A stretch of DNA of 32,763 nucleotides. Source: Clostridia bacterium (GTDB lineage Bacteria; Bacillota; Clostridia; TANB77; CAG-508). Both the position numbers and the translations under genes were made by a program. Each line of letters opens with the position of its first letter. Positions within the stretch are counted from its first letter, which is position 1. The notes under the pieces are model-generated. The model did not search any database, was not told the origin of the DNA, and saw only the letters and a list, made by a program, of their open reading frames with translations. The stretch spans positions 1 to 32,763 of the forward strand of contig JAAWDR010000037.1 in assembly GCA_022793875.1 (NCBI GenBank). Reading direction: 5' to 3'. Below, piece by piece: positions 15,441-23,904 of this stretch.

Positions 15441-16298
15441 TTATGTTGCTATTAAATTCTTAATTTTGTCAATATTATTAATAGTTTGCCTATATCCATA
15501 TTTGTAACAATCATCTAATTTATCAATTTCTAGTAATCCAGTTTTATCTGTTTGTATTGTGAGAACCATATCACTACTTTTCAAATTTTCCTCTGATACT
15601 TTATTTCCCATTATATCTATTGACCTCATTATTATATCCATAACATTACTTTCTTCATTTATATCATCTGCTTTAAAATTTACTGTCAGTACTTTATCTG
15701 CTCCTTGTTTTTTTACCTCTAGTGAAGGAAAATTATCTAAAATTCCACCATCTAAAAATTTATGTTTTCCATATTCACATGGACTAAATACTACTGGAAA
15801 ACTGCTACTTGCTCTTATTGCTTTTCCTATCGAAATTTCAGTTATATATTTGCTTTTATTTTCAGTTTCTTTTGGTACATTGTTTGTAAATATATATTCC
15901 TTTGAATCTTGAAAATCTACTGCTGGAATGCTTATTGGCATTTTTATATCTGACATTTTCTTTACTCCTTTTCTTAATGCTATTTCATTAAATCCTTTCT
16001 CTATTTCTTCCCCTGAATAAAATCCTGAAAAGTGTGTTTTTTTGTTTGTCATAAAACTTCCTAAACTTGTTATTGTAGATAAAGAATTTTGATTCACCAA
16101 ATCTTTTGCATATCTTTTAAATAGTATGTAGATGTAATATGGTGAATATCCCATAGCATATAATGTTGATATTATACTCCCTGAGCTTGTTCCTCCTATG
16201 AAATCTATTTTTATATCATTTTCTTCTAATGCTTTTAATACTCCTGCATGTGCAATTCCTCTTATTCCTCCACCTGATAAAGCTAACCCAAGTTTCAA
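15441..16298 (-). CDS. Patatin-like phospholipase (RssA type)
   Basis: The 285-residue protein is a patatin-fold serine hydrolase. The oxyanion-hole motif is LSGGGIRGIAHAGVL (8-22), the nucleophile Ser38 is in GGTSSGS (GxSxG), and the dyad aspartate is in FLDGGILDNFP (near residue 180). The size fits the YchK/RssA subgroup. No signal peptide is seen, so it should be cytoplasmic. The start is a TTG preceded by GAGGGAAAATAA. It lies 50 nt upstream of cysteine desulfurase on the same strand, so the two may be co-transcribed. Substrate unknown. Confidence 0.88.
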   Translation of the reverse strand: MKLGLALSGGGIRGIAHAGVLKALEENDIKIDFIGGTSSGSIISTLYAMGYSPYYIYILFKRYAKDLVNQNSLSTITSLGSFMTNKKTHFSGFYSGEEIEKGFNEIALRKGVKKMSDIKMPISIPAVDFQDSKEYIFTNNVPKETENKSKYITEISIGKAIRASSSFPVVFSPCEYGKHKFLDGGILDNFPSLEVKKQGADKVLTVNFKADDINEESNVMDIIMRSIDIMGNKVSEENLKSSDMVLTIQTDKTGLLEIDKLDDCYKYGYRQTINNIDKIKNLIAT

Positions 16299-16390
16299 AT
16301 TATTTTCCCTCTTTTCTATTTATATTTTTTATAATTATTTACTATTTTTTATGTGTTTAAACTTGTTTTTGTTACTTTTATTTATAAAAT

Positions 16391-16464
16391 AAGGTTGGTA
16401 TATTAATATTTTAAGTTCAATCCAAATAGTTTCTTTGAACTTTAAATATTAATATATCAACCTT
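16391..16464 (-). terminator. Long 30-bp hairpin downstream of the WG-repeat gene
   Basis: Arms 16391-16420 and 16435-16464 pair at 28 of 30 positions around a 14-nt loop. It lies 28 nt after the WG-repeat gene stop. The T-rich tract is better on the plus strand, so it may also act as a structured boundary rather than a plain terminator. Confidence 0.6.
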
Positions 16465-16491
16465 TTCTTTTTATAATAACAGATATATTAT

Positions 16492-18216
16492 TTATTTTGT
16501 ATAATATATTTCTCCATTTCCATAAACAACTTGGTAATATTCTCCAATAAACGTTGGCTCATTATAATTTAATTCATATTTTGGCTCAACAATAACTTGT
16601 CCATTTGAATTTATAACTCCCCATTTATCAGCTTGTTTAATTCCTGCAAATCCATATTCATTAACTTCTGTAACTTTATCATATTTGTAGTTAACTACTT
16701 TTTTATTATTGATATCTACAAATCCCCATTTGTCTTGGGATTTTTGTGCAAATATATTATTTTGTTTAAATATTTCTGTATTTTTAACTTCTTTTTCATC
16801 TTTTGTTATATACTTTATTTCTTCATTATTATATACTTTTATATATTTTGATTTCGCCTCTATTGTAGCATTTTTCATTGCTATTATTTTGTTCATATCT
16901 TTAGAATATATTTCAGTTATATTTGTTTCTTCATTTATAGCTTGTATCATATTTGTATTTTCTATTTTTTGAATGGAAGTATAGTTGAATGGAATAATTA
17001 TCTTTTCATTATCATCTATTATTCCTATTTTTCTATCTGAATTACATGCTATAAAATAATTGTTAAATAGATATTGAATATATGTATATTCTTGTTTGTT
17101 TATTTTTTTATCATTTTTATATATCCCATAATTTGTTTTTTCATTTGTCGTATTTATATATATTTTGTAATCTGTATCTTTTACATTTATAATTGCTTCA
17201 TTTTGAGCTAATTGTGTCTTTTCTCCTTTTGAATTAAATACTTGTACATTTTCATCTTGAGATGTTGCATATATATTTTCTCCAATAATGTCTATTTGTT
17301 TGTATTCACAAGGTACAATGTTTTCTCCTGTTATTGATATTACTCCACGTTTTGTTCCTTTATATGCTACTATTGTGTTACTACTTTCTGAATATACTAA
17401 TGATTGATATAAATTTTCTATTATTAAATCTTTATTTTTTATTAGACCATATTTTCCATTTTCTGCACATATTATATAAATATCATCACTATCTATGTCT
17501 AATATCCTGTATAAATCATTATATTTTGTTTTAATAATTTCTTTTCCTTTTAAGTTCACATATCCATATCTATATCCTTCTTCTGTCTTTCTACTTACAA
17601 TATATCCTGCTTTTTTGTATCCATTATCTTTTTCATAAAATTTGTCTGCTTCTATTGTATCATATTTTGTTTTTACTAATGTTGCTCCTTTTATATTTAT
17701 TACTCCATATTTTCCTTCTTTTTTTACCAATAACTCGCCTTCTTTATATTGAAGTGTGTCTATTTCTTCATATATTGCTTTTGTTATTCTTTTTCCATTA
17801 AAGTCTATTATTCCATATTTATTATCTTTACTGTATGATAATACGCTTTTTTCATATATTAGATCACCTGAAATATTTTTTAGCTTTAATGGTTCAATAT
17901 TTTCATATTCTTTAAATATTTCTTCATTGTTTCCATTTAATACTTTAGTATTATCATTTTCATAACAGATAAATACCGCTTTTTCTGGATTTGGTATTTT
18001 TACATCTTCATATTTTGGTTCTATTATTTTATTTCCTTTTGCGTCTATTACTCCATATTTACCATTTTCTTTTACTACAAAATATTTATATTCTGATATT
18101 TTTTCTACTTCATATTCTCTGTTTTTTTCTTTATTTTTTATTACTAAATACCCTGATATTGCTAAAACTACAATTATTAATATTATTGATATAATTAATA
18201 CATTTTTCTTTTTCAT
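16492..18216 (-). CDS. Membrane-anchored WG-repeat protein
   Basis: The 574-residue protein has an N-terminal membrane anchor (residues 5-26). Many WG (KWG) beta repeats then follow outside the cell, with units such as KYGVIDAKGNKIIEPKYEDV, KYGIIDFNGKRI, KYGVINIKGA, KWGFVDINNKKV and KWGVINSNGQVIVEPKYE. WG repeats form beta-propeller or solenoid-like surfaces, probably for binding. The ligand is unknown. The ATG follows GAAGGGAAGAAAA, and a promoter with 17-nt spacing lies just upstream. It has no in-frame CGG; the one CGG trinucleotide is within GCG GTA. A shorter relative lies at 21521. Confidence 0.85.
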   Translation of the reverse strand: MKKKNVLIISIILIIVVLAISGYLVIKNKEKNREYEVEKISEYKYFVVKENGKYGVIDAKGNKIIEPKYEDVKIPNPEKAVFICYENDNTKVLNGNNEEIFKEYENIEPLKLKNISGDLIYEKSVLSYSKDNKYGIIDFNGKRITKAIYEEIDTLQYKEGELLVKKEGKYGVINIKGATLVKTKYDTIEADKFYEKDNGYKKAGYIVSRKTEEGYRYGYVNLKGKEIIKTKYNDLYRILDIDSDDIYIICAENGKYGLIKNKDLIIENLYQSLVYSESSNTIVAYKGTKRGVISITGENIVPCEYKQIDIIGENIYATSQDENVQVFNSKGEKTQLAQNEAIINVKDTDYKIYINTTNEKTNYGIYKNDKKINKQEYTYIQYLFNNYFIACNSDRKIGIIDDNEKIIIPFNYTSIQKIENTNMIQAINEETNITEIYSKDMNKIIAMKNATIEAKSKYIKVYNNEEIKYITKDEKEVKNTEIFKQNNIFAQKSQDKWGFVDINNKKVVNYKYDKVTEVNEYGFAGIKQADKWGVINSNGQVIVEPKYELNYNEPTFIGEYYQVVYGNGEIYYTK

Positions 18217-18248
18217 ATTCTTTTCTTCCCTTCACTTTTTCTATAATT

Positions 18249-18277
18249 ATTATAATTGTTTTATATATTTTTTTCAA
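18249..18277 (-). promoter_or_regulatory. Sigma-A-type promoter of the WG-repeat gene
   Basis: On the minus strand TTGAAA (18277-18272), 17-nt spacer and TATAAT (18254-18249), 32 nt before the start. Confidence 0.6.
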
Positions 18278-18301
18278 GGAAATTATACATTAAATTGAAA
18301 A

Positions 18302-18334
18302 AAGCACATAATATATTTAACATATTACATGCTT
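18302..18334. repeat. AAGCAYATAA...ATTACATGCTT repeat, copy 1
   Basis: An imperfect inverted repeat between the PemK-like gene and the WG-repeat gene. It closely resembles 19251-19286 (same ends, AAGCA...TATTACATGCTT). Confidence 0.45.
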
Positions 18335-18499
18335 AATAATAGAACCTTCCTATTATATAAAAAACTAGTAACTATCTATTTTCAAATAGTTACCTCCCAT
18401 AACAATTTACTGGAATTTTAATTCCTCCCATAGCAATCTTTTTTTAATTACATTCTAATATTATAATACTATATTTTATATAATACGTCAATATTTATT

Positions 18500-19225
18500 T
18501 TAATATTCTTTACTTATGTGTTTGGATATAGTATTCATATATTTTCCATCAACCTTTCCAATAGTTCCATAAAAATTTAATCTTAATATACTTACTTTTC
18601 TTATTCTTGTAATATTTCCCCATCTAACCATATTCTTAAATCTATATACACTATCTAGTTCTATTATTTCTGTAATATTATCTTTTTTCTTTTTACATTC
18701 TTCTAAAGAAATCTTCTTATTTTTATACTCTTGCTCTATTTTTATATATTCTTTAGGTTTTTTTGAAGACAATGGTAAAACAAACAATTCACTATCAAAG
18801 TTTTTTAAAATTATAGCTGGATGCATTCCTCCAAACTCATTTCCTATATTAAACCCAAAATCTATCCATACAACATTTCCTCTTCTTAATAATATTTTTG
18901 TAACTAATAATTTTGCATCACTTATTGAAATATTATTATTGTTAAATATATAATTATTATTTTTTAAAGTGTAATTGTTATCTACTATATTTTTTAGTTT
19001 TCTATCTAGTCTCTCATAATTATATTTATCAATTCTATAATTTTTCAATGTAATACCTATTAAATTATTATATATATACATTTCGTTCTTTTCATTTTGG
19101 ATTTTATTTGTTTTACTTTCTATCCATAAAAAATATAACTTTCCTGTTTTTATATTATTTTCATTAATTAAAATATTTTTAAATTCTTCTAATTTTTCTA
19201 TACATTTGTTATATGTTTGTCGCAA
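18500..19225 (-). CDS. PemK/MazF-like protein with N-terminal extension
   Basis: The C-terminal 130 residues of this 241-residue protein look like the PemK/MazF (CcdB/PemK fold) endoribonuclease family: RRGNVVWIDFGFNIGNEFGG then MHPAIILKNF and VLPLSSKKP. The insert KKISLEECKKKKDNITEI follows, and the frame ends near LNFYGTIGKV. The first 110 residues are a Lys/Asn-rich region I cannot assign. Typical MazF toxins are about 110-120 residues, so this is a fused or extended type. No small antitoxin gene is adjacent, which makes a classical toxin-antitoxin pair uncertain; the N-terminal part could have that role. The start is TTG, 7 nt after GGAGAG. Confidence 0.7.
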   Translation of the reverse strand: MRQTYNKCIEKLEEFKNILINENNIKTGKLYFLWIESKTNKIQNEKNEMYIYNNLIGITLKNYRIDKYNYERLDRKLKNIVDNNYTLKNNNYIFNNNNISISDAKLLVTKILLRRGNVVWIDFGFNIGNEFGGMHPAIILKNFDSELFVLPLSSKKPKEYIKIEQEYKNKKISLEECKKKKDNITEIIELDSVYRFKNMVRWGNITRIRKVSILRLNFYGTIGKVDGKYMNTISKHISKEY

Positions 19226-19250
19226 TAATATTCTCTCCTTTATATATTAT

Positions 19251-19286
19251 AAGCATATAACATATATTTCTATATATTACATGCTT
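19251..19286. repeat. AAGCAYATAA...ATTACATGCTT repeat, copy 2
   Basis: An imperfect inverted repeat between the surface protein and the PemK-like gene, similar to 18302-18334. The two copies bracket the PemK-like gene. Confidence 0.45.
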
Positions 19287-19317
19287 TTGAAATGAATAAA
19301 ATACGCAATTTAGTTAG

Positions 19318-20635
19318 CTACATTCCTGTAACTGGCAATTTTTTTACAACTGTTTCTGATTTTGTTTTTTGATGTCTTTCTTGTATAATCTCTACTTGCT
19401 TAATTGTTTCTGTTGTTTCAGTTTCTTCAGGTTCATCTTTTGGTCGTTTTTCAAATAAATTATTAATTGTTACTGTTAATTCTTCATTTAATTTAACATT
19501 AATTTCTATTAATTTCTCATCTAATATATATCCATCTTTAGAACTTGTTTCTTGAATATAATATTTCCCTGGAATTAAATTATTTATTTGAATTTCTCCT
19601 TTATTATTTGTTCTTAGATTTGCATAAATAATGTTTTTATTATTGTCTAGAATATTAAATTCTACATTTTCTAGTCTTTCTTTAGTTTCTTGATCTTGTT
19701 TAATGATTTTTATTTTTGTTTCATTTTTGTAATATATATCTTTTGTATTTCCTGTTGCATCTTCATATGTTGCAGCTGTTAGTGCGTAATCTTGGTATGC
19801 TGTATTTTCTGCTTTTCCATATAATACTGGCTTACTGTTTATCTTTGTATCTATCTGTATATTAAATTTTGCTTCTTTTGTAAGATTTTTTATGGGAATT
19901 AATACTTTAAATTTTTCGTTTGGAGTAAATTCTCCTTTAATATTGTTTTTCATGTCTGTTATTTTTATTCCTTCTGGAAGTTCTGTTTCACTTTTTGTCA
20001 ATTCTACTTTGTAATTTTTGATTTCTGTATCTGCTTGTATCGAGTAAATCTTTGATACATATTCTTTTTCTATTTCGTCTACTTCGAAATTATTTTTTTC
20101 TTTTATTATTTTTACTATATTAGAAATTTGTGTTTCAGTGCTTTGATTTGCATTATTCAAAATTTGATTTAGGGCTCTCAATGTTCTTGTACCTGCCTCT
20201 CCTATCGGTCTATAATCTTCTGGATTGTTTCCATGTATATAACAATATATTGCTTGTTTTGTTGCTGTGAATGCTTCTTCTTTATTGTTACATCCTAATT
20301 CTTCTATTGTTTTATATGGATATCCATTTACTATTATTCTCCATAGTTTTACATCTGATATTGCATCTTGTACTGATACTGAATATGATATTGAACTGTT
20401 AACTCCGCTGTTTTGTTTTATCTAAACAATAAGCAGGGTAGCTTATTCCATCTTGAATATATTGTGCATAGTCTACTTTTACAACAATTCCTTTATAGAT
20501 TAGTAGACTTCCACAGTCTCCTCCTGAAAAAATATTGGCTGAATTAATGTTTGCAGCTTGCATTGAATTAAATATTCCTATTATATTTAGAATTAAAAAA
20601 CTTATTATTAATACAATTTTCTTATGTTTTATAAT
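19318..20635 (-). CDS. Thioester-domain / SpaA-type surface protein, +1 frameshift at CGG
   Basis: A signal peptide (KKIVLIISFLILNIIGIF, ending near SMQAA) leads into a thioester domain starting GGDCGSLLIYKG with YCLDKTKQ. Translation then meets CGG (20407-20405) followed two codons later by TAA. Skipping the C gives Q-GVNSSISYSVSVQDA and keeps an open frame for 360 more codons. This holds the TQxA-like TATKQAIYCYI, a linker, a SpaA/Cna-B domain (IKIIKQDQETKERLENVEFN to PGKYYIQETSSKDG) and a Glu/Thr-rich tail ending KKLPVTGM and stop. The LPxTG motif suggests sortase anchoring, but no membrane helix follows it. The start is probably ATT at 20635, 9 nt after AGGAGG, since no ATG, GTG or TTG is available. 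The sortase gene lies directly upstream. Confidence 0.78.
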
Positions 20636-20690
20636 TTTTTGTTTCCTCCTCTTAAATTTGTTTTGTGTCTTATGTCTGTTTATTTAATAT

Positions 20691-21335
20691 TTATATACTA
20701 TTTTCTATTGCTTGTACACATCTTCTGTATTCTGGTTGATTTTCTATGCACGTGATTAATGTTATTGTGTTTTCTTCTGTTTCTTCTAAATAACTCCAAT
20801 CTTCATCAGTTATTATTATATTTTTTGATACTTTGTATGTTTTCTCAAAATCATAATATTTATAAATTATTTCGTCTCCTATTTGTAATTTTTTTATGTT
20901 TGCAAAATAATTTACTTCATAGCCTCTGTTATGTGCAGCTAAGCCTACATTTCCATTTTTTAAGGACGTCTCTTCAAAATGTCCTATATATTCATCCATT
21001 ACTTTCTTGCTTGTGCCTTCACAGATTTCTGCTTCTAATGATATTTTTGGAATTATTATTTTCCAATTTGTTTCTTTTTTCTCTTTTTCTTTTGTTTCAT
21101 TATTTTTTACTTTTGTATCGGAGTAATCATTATTTTTTTCTTCTTTTGTTTCTTGATTAATGTTGTTAGAATTTAGCTCTACTAATACTATACTTCTTTT
21201 AAACATATTAGAGATAAGGTGTGGGGTAAAATCAAATTTATTTAAGAGTGTATTTGATTTTGAGAGTAAAAGAAATATGATTATAGTTATTATAACACTA
21301 ACTACATTAACATATCTTTTGGTGTAATTAATCAT
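20691..21335 (-). CDS. Sortase (class D-like)
   Basis: The 214-residue protein is a membrane-anchored cysteine transpeptidase. It has an N-terminal helix (about residues 9-27), a Lys/Glu-rich linker (about 58-90) and a sortase domain starting WKIIIPKISLEAEI. The catalytic residues are visible in order: His in GLAAHNRGYEV, Cys in TLITCIENQ and Arg in PEYRRCVQA. It lies 55 nt upstream of the thioester/LPVTG surface protein on the same strand, so that protein is its likely substrate. Class assignment from the gene context and sequence is tentative. Confidence 0.85.
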   Translation of the reverse strand: MINYTKRYVNVVSVIITIIIFLLLSKSNTLLNKFDFTPHLISNMFKRSIVLVELNSNNINQETKEEKNNDYSDTKVKNNETKEKEKKETNWKIIIPKISLEAEICEGTSKKVMDEYIGHFEETSLKNGNVGLAAHNRGYEVNYFANIKKLQIGDEIIYKYYDFEKTYKVSKNIIITDEDWSYLEETEENTITLITCIENQPEYRRCVQAIENSI

Positions 21336-21463
21336 TCATATTATTCACCAACCTTTATTTAATTTTAATTTGGATTTAATTTTTTCGAAAAAATTTTTAG
21401 ATTAAAGCACTTTCATGCATTTGATTGAAATCTGTATTTATAATACTACATTTTTTTCATTTT

Positions 21464-21506
21464 GTAAAGCACTTTTCATCGCAAAATTCGACAAAAAGTG
21501 CTTTAC
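21464..21506 (-). terminator. 13-bp hairpin after the short WG-repeat gene
   Basis: GTAAAGCACTTTT (21464-21476) pairs perfectly with AAAAGTGCTTTAC (21494-21506). The stem is 14 nt after the gene's stop codon. The core AAAGCACTTT occurs a third time near 21405. No good T-run follows. Confidence 0.5.
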
Positions 21507-21520
21507 TTGATTTTTACTAT

Positions 21521-22255
21521 TTACATTTCTTCTCCATCATAAGAAAACATCTTATAATTTTTTTCGTCTACCCAAGCTTTTATTCCTGTTGATTTTTCTT
21601 CGATTTTAACATATATATCTTCTAATATATGTTTTCCATCATATGAGTACACTCCATATATACCTTCACTTTTTCTTGAACTCAATGCTGCTAGACCTAT
21701 GTCTTTGTCTCCGAAAATAGCATATTTATCTTCCCAAGGCTCTACTTCATTTTTTATTACCACTATTACTTTTTTCCCTGTGATTATTCTGCTATATTCT
21801 ATTGGTACTATTATCTTTCCTTCATATGAGTATAATCCACTTTTTCCATCTTTTCTTACCCCTATAGCCATTGAAGTGGTTCTAATCATATCAAACTCTG
21901 CTGGTATAATTTGTTTAGGGTCTCTCATAGGGAAAACGGTAGATATATATAATCCTTTCTTACCTTCGGTAGTCATTACTTCATATGTTCTTTCTCCTAT
22001 TGGTCTACGTGAAAATTGTGTGGAATTTATAGTAATTTCCTTGTACCATTTATCAGCTATCCATGGTAATCCATTATGATATACTTTTACTCTTCCATCA
22101 CTTAAAGTAACTCCTTGAAATTGTTCATCATCAACTCCAATACCATAAATATAATTTACAATTTCTTTCCTCCATTCTTTTTCTTCTTCTGACCAAAGTT
22201 CTACTACTGCTATCCATTCTTTCCGTTCTTCAGACCATACTTTTTCTACTTTCAT
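21521..22255 (-). CDS. Short WG-repeat-like cytoplasmic protein
   Basis: The 244-residue protein begins with two near-identical 15-residue units, VEKVWSEERKEWIAV and VELWSEEEKEWRKEI. It then has WG-type repeats (GKKGLYISTVFPMRDPKQII, GKSGLYSYEGKIIVPIEYSR, EGIYGVYSYDGKHILEDIY). There is no signal peptide or anchor, unlike the larger WG-repeat protein nearby. The ATG follows AAGGAGGAAATAG. Codon 11 is CGG (22225-22223), and the frame must be kept there, since a +1 shift would end in TAG after a few codons. Aligning the two units puts Arg or Glu at this place, so normal Arg reading is plausible. Function unknown. Confidence 0.7.
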   Translation of the reverse strand: MKVEKVWSEERKEWIAVVELWSEEEKEWRKEIVNYIYGIGVDDEQFQGVTLSDGRVKVYHNGLPWIADKWYKEITINSTQFSRRPIGERTYEVMTTEGKKGLYISTVFPMRDPKQIIPAEFDMIRTTSMAIGVRKDGKSGLYSYEGKIIVPIEYSRIITGKKVIVVIKNEVEPWEDKYAIFGDKDIGLAALSSRKSEGIYGVYSYDGKHILEDIYVKIEEKSTGIKAWVDEKNYKMFSYDGEEM

Positions 22256-22401
22256 TCTATTTCCTCCTTATAAATAATTATTTTATAGAAGTTATTTTGC
22301 TTAGTTACTTGTTTAGTATATATCAATTAACATAAAAAATCAATACTTTTATGTTAGTTTCTTTTATTACTTGTTACTTTTAACTATGAAACTTGACAAA
22401 C

Positions 22402-23904
22402 CTATCCTACTTGTCTCAATTCAAAATAAAATTCTACTCCATTTTCTACATTGTTAACACCATATTTATTTTGATAATTATTCATAATTGCTTTTACAAA
22501 TGCTAGTCCTATTCCACTTCCACCATCTTCTCTATTTCTTGACTCATCAGCTTTATAAAATCTATTCCAAATTCTAATTAAATCTTCTTCTTTTATATTT
22601 TCTCCTGTATTAAATACTTTTACACATACTTTATTATTTTCTTTATTTATATCATTTGATATTTTTATTATTTTTTCTCCATTTATTTCTTTTGCATTTT
22701 TTATAGCATTAGTTAAATAATTTGTTATTACTTGTTCTATATAAAAATCATCAGCAATTACATTAATTTCTTGTTTTTCATCAAATTCTACTTTTATTCC
22801 TTTTTCCTCTAACATTACTTTTGATTTTCTTATTACTTCTTTTTCAAGTTCAACTATATTAAATTCATGATTGCTAAATTCTCTTTTTCCATATTCTAGC
22901 TTCATCAACTCTAACAATTGTTTTACCAATCTATCCATTTTATTAGTTTCATCTATTATTACTTCAGCATAAAATTTTCTGCTTTCTTCATCTGCATTTA
23001 TATTTTCTAAAAGTCCTTCACTATATCCTTGTATTAGTGCAATTGGTGTTTTTAGTTCATGAGATACGTCTGATATAAAGCTTGTTCTCATTTCATCTAA
23101 TTTTGATTTTTCTTCAATGTCTTTTTCTAGTTCTATGTTTGTGTTTCTTAATTGTCTTATTGTTCTTTCTAATTTATCTGACATTGTATTTATGCTTTTT
23201 CCTAAATGGTTTATTTCATCTTTTGCGTCTGTTACTTCATATTTTTGGCTAAAGTCTAAATTTGACATTTTTCTAGCTATATTGTTTAGTTCTAGTATTG
23301 GGTCTGTGAATTTTCTTGATACTATTGATACCATTATTGATGCTATTAATATTGTAAATCCTGCCATTAACCACAAGAAGTTGTTTGATATTCTAACACT
23401 GTCTTGTATTGAATTTACTGGTATACGTATATATAAGAAATATCCATTTTCTAGTCTTCCTGTAAGCATAACATATGTTATTCCACTTTTTAAATCACTT
23501 TGCTTTTTTATTGAGAATTTGTCATTTGTTTCTATATCTTTTGATGAGCTCACATTAAATTTATTTATCATATCATTTATTGATTCCATTACATTTGAAA
23601 AGTTTCTATTTGTAGTATATATATTTATTCCATTATTGTCTTTTATTAATATATCAAAATTGTTTCTTATTGATATTTTTTCAAGTTCTTTTTCTATATC
23701 ATTTTCTGGTTCCAAATTTTTATAATAATTATTTATTGTTTCATATACTGCTTTTAATGTTCGTTGTTTGCTATATAAATAAAAGTTTTCTAATGCAAAG
23801 CTGTTTACTAATATTAAGAATATTATTATCATTAATATTGTTATACTTAATGTTGTAAATAATTTTACTTTTACAGATGAAAATAGTGTATTATTTAGTT
23901 TCAA
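22402..23904 (-). CDS. Sensor histidine kinase
   Basis: The 500-residue protein has two membrane helices (about 14-35 and 176-196) that enclose an extracellular sensing domain of about 140 residues. A HAMP domain (about 197-250), a HisKA domain with the phospho-His in DVSHELKTPIALIQGYSEG (near residue 284), and a HATPase domain follow. The HATPase has the N box ITNYLTNAIKNAKE and G boxes in GGSGIGLAFVKAI. It starts at TTG 23904, overlapping the end of the response regulator gene by 14 bp, so the two are translationally coupled. The signal is unknown. Confidence 0.93.
   Translation of the reverse strand: MKLNNTLFSSVKVKLFTTLSITILMIIIFLILVNSFALENFYLYSKQRTLKAVYETINNYYKNLEPENDIEKELEKISIRNNFDILIKDNNGINIYTTNRNFSNVMESINDMINKFNVSSSKDIETNDKFSIKKQSDLKSGITYVMLTGRLENGYFLYIRIPVNSIQDSVRISNNFLWLMAGFTILIASIMVSIVSRKFTDPILELNNIARKMSNLDFSQKYEVTDAKDEINHLGKSINTMSDKLERTIRQLRNTNIELEKDIEEKSKLDEMRTSFISDVSHELKTPIALIQGYSEGLLENINADEESRKFYAEVIIDETNKMDRLVKQLLELMKLEYGKREFSNHEFNIVELEKEVIRKSKVMLEEKGIKVEFDEKQEINVIADDFYIEQVITNYLTNAIKNAKEINGEKIIKISNDINKENNKVCVKVFNTGENIKEEDLIRIWNRFYKADESRNREDGGSGIGLAFVKAIMNNYQNKYGVNNVENGVEFYFELRQVG

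Noticed and set aside
23891..23904. Overlap of kinase and regulator as a possible frameshift fusion
   Set aside because: Both genes are full length with proper starts and stops; a 14-bp overlap is normal translational coupling, and no CGG is present.
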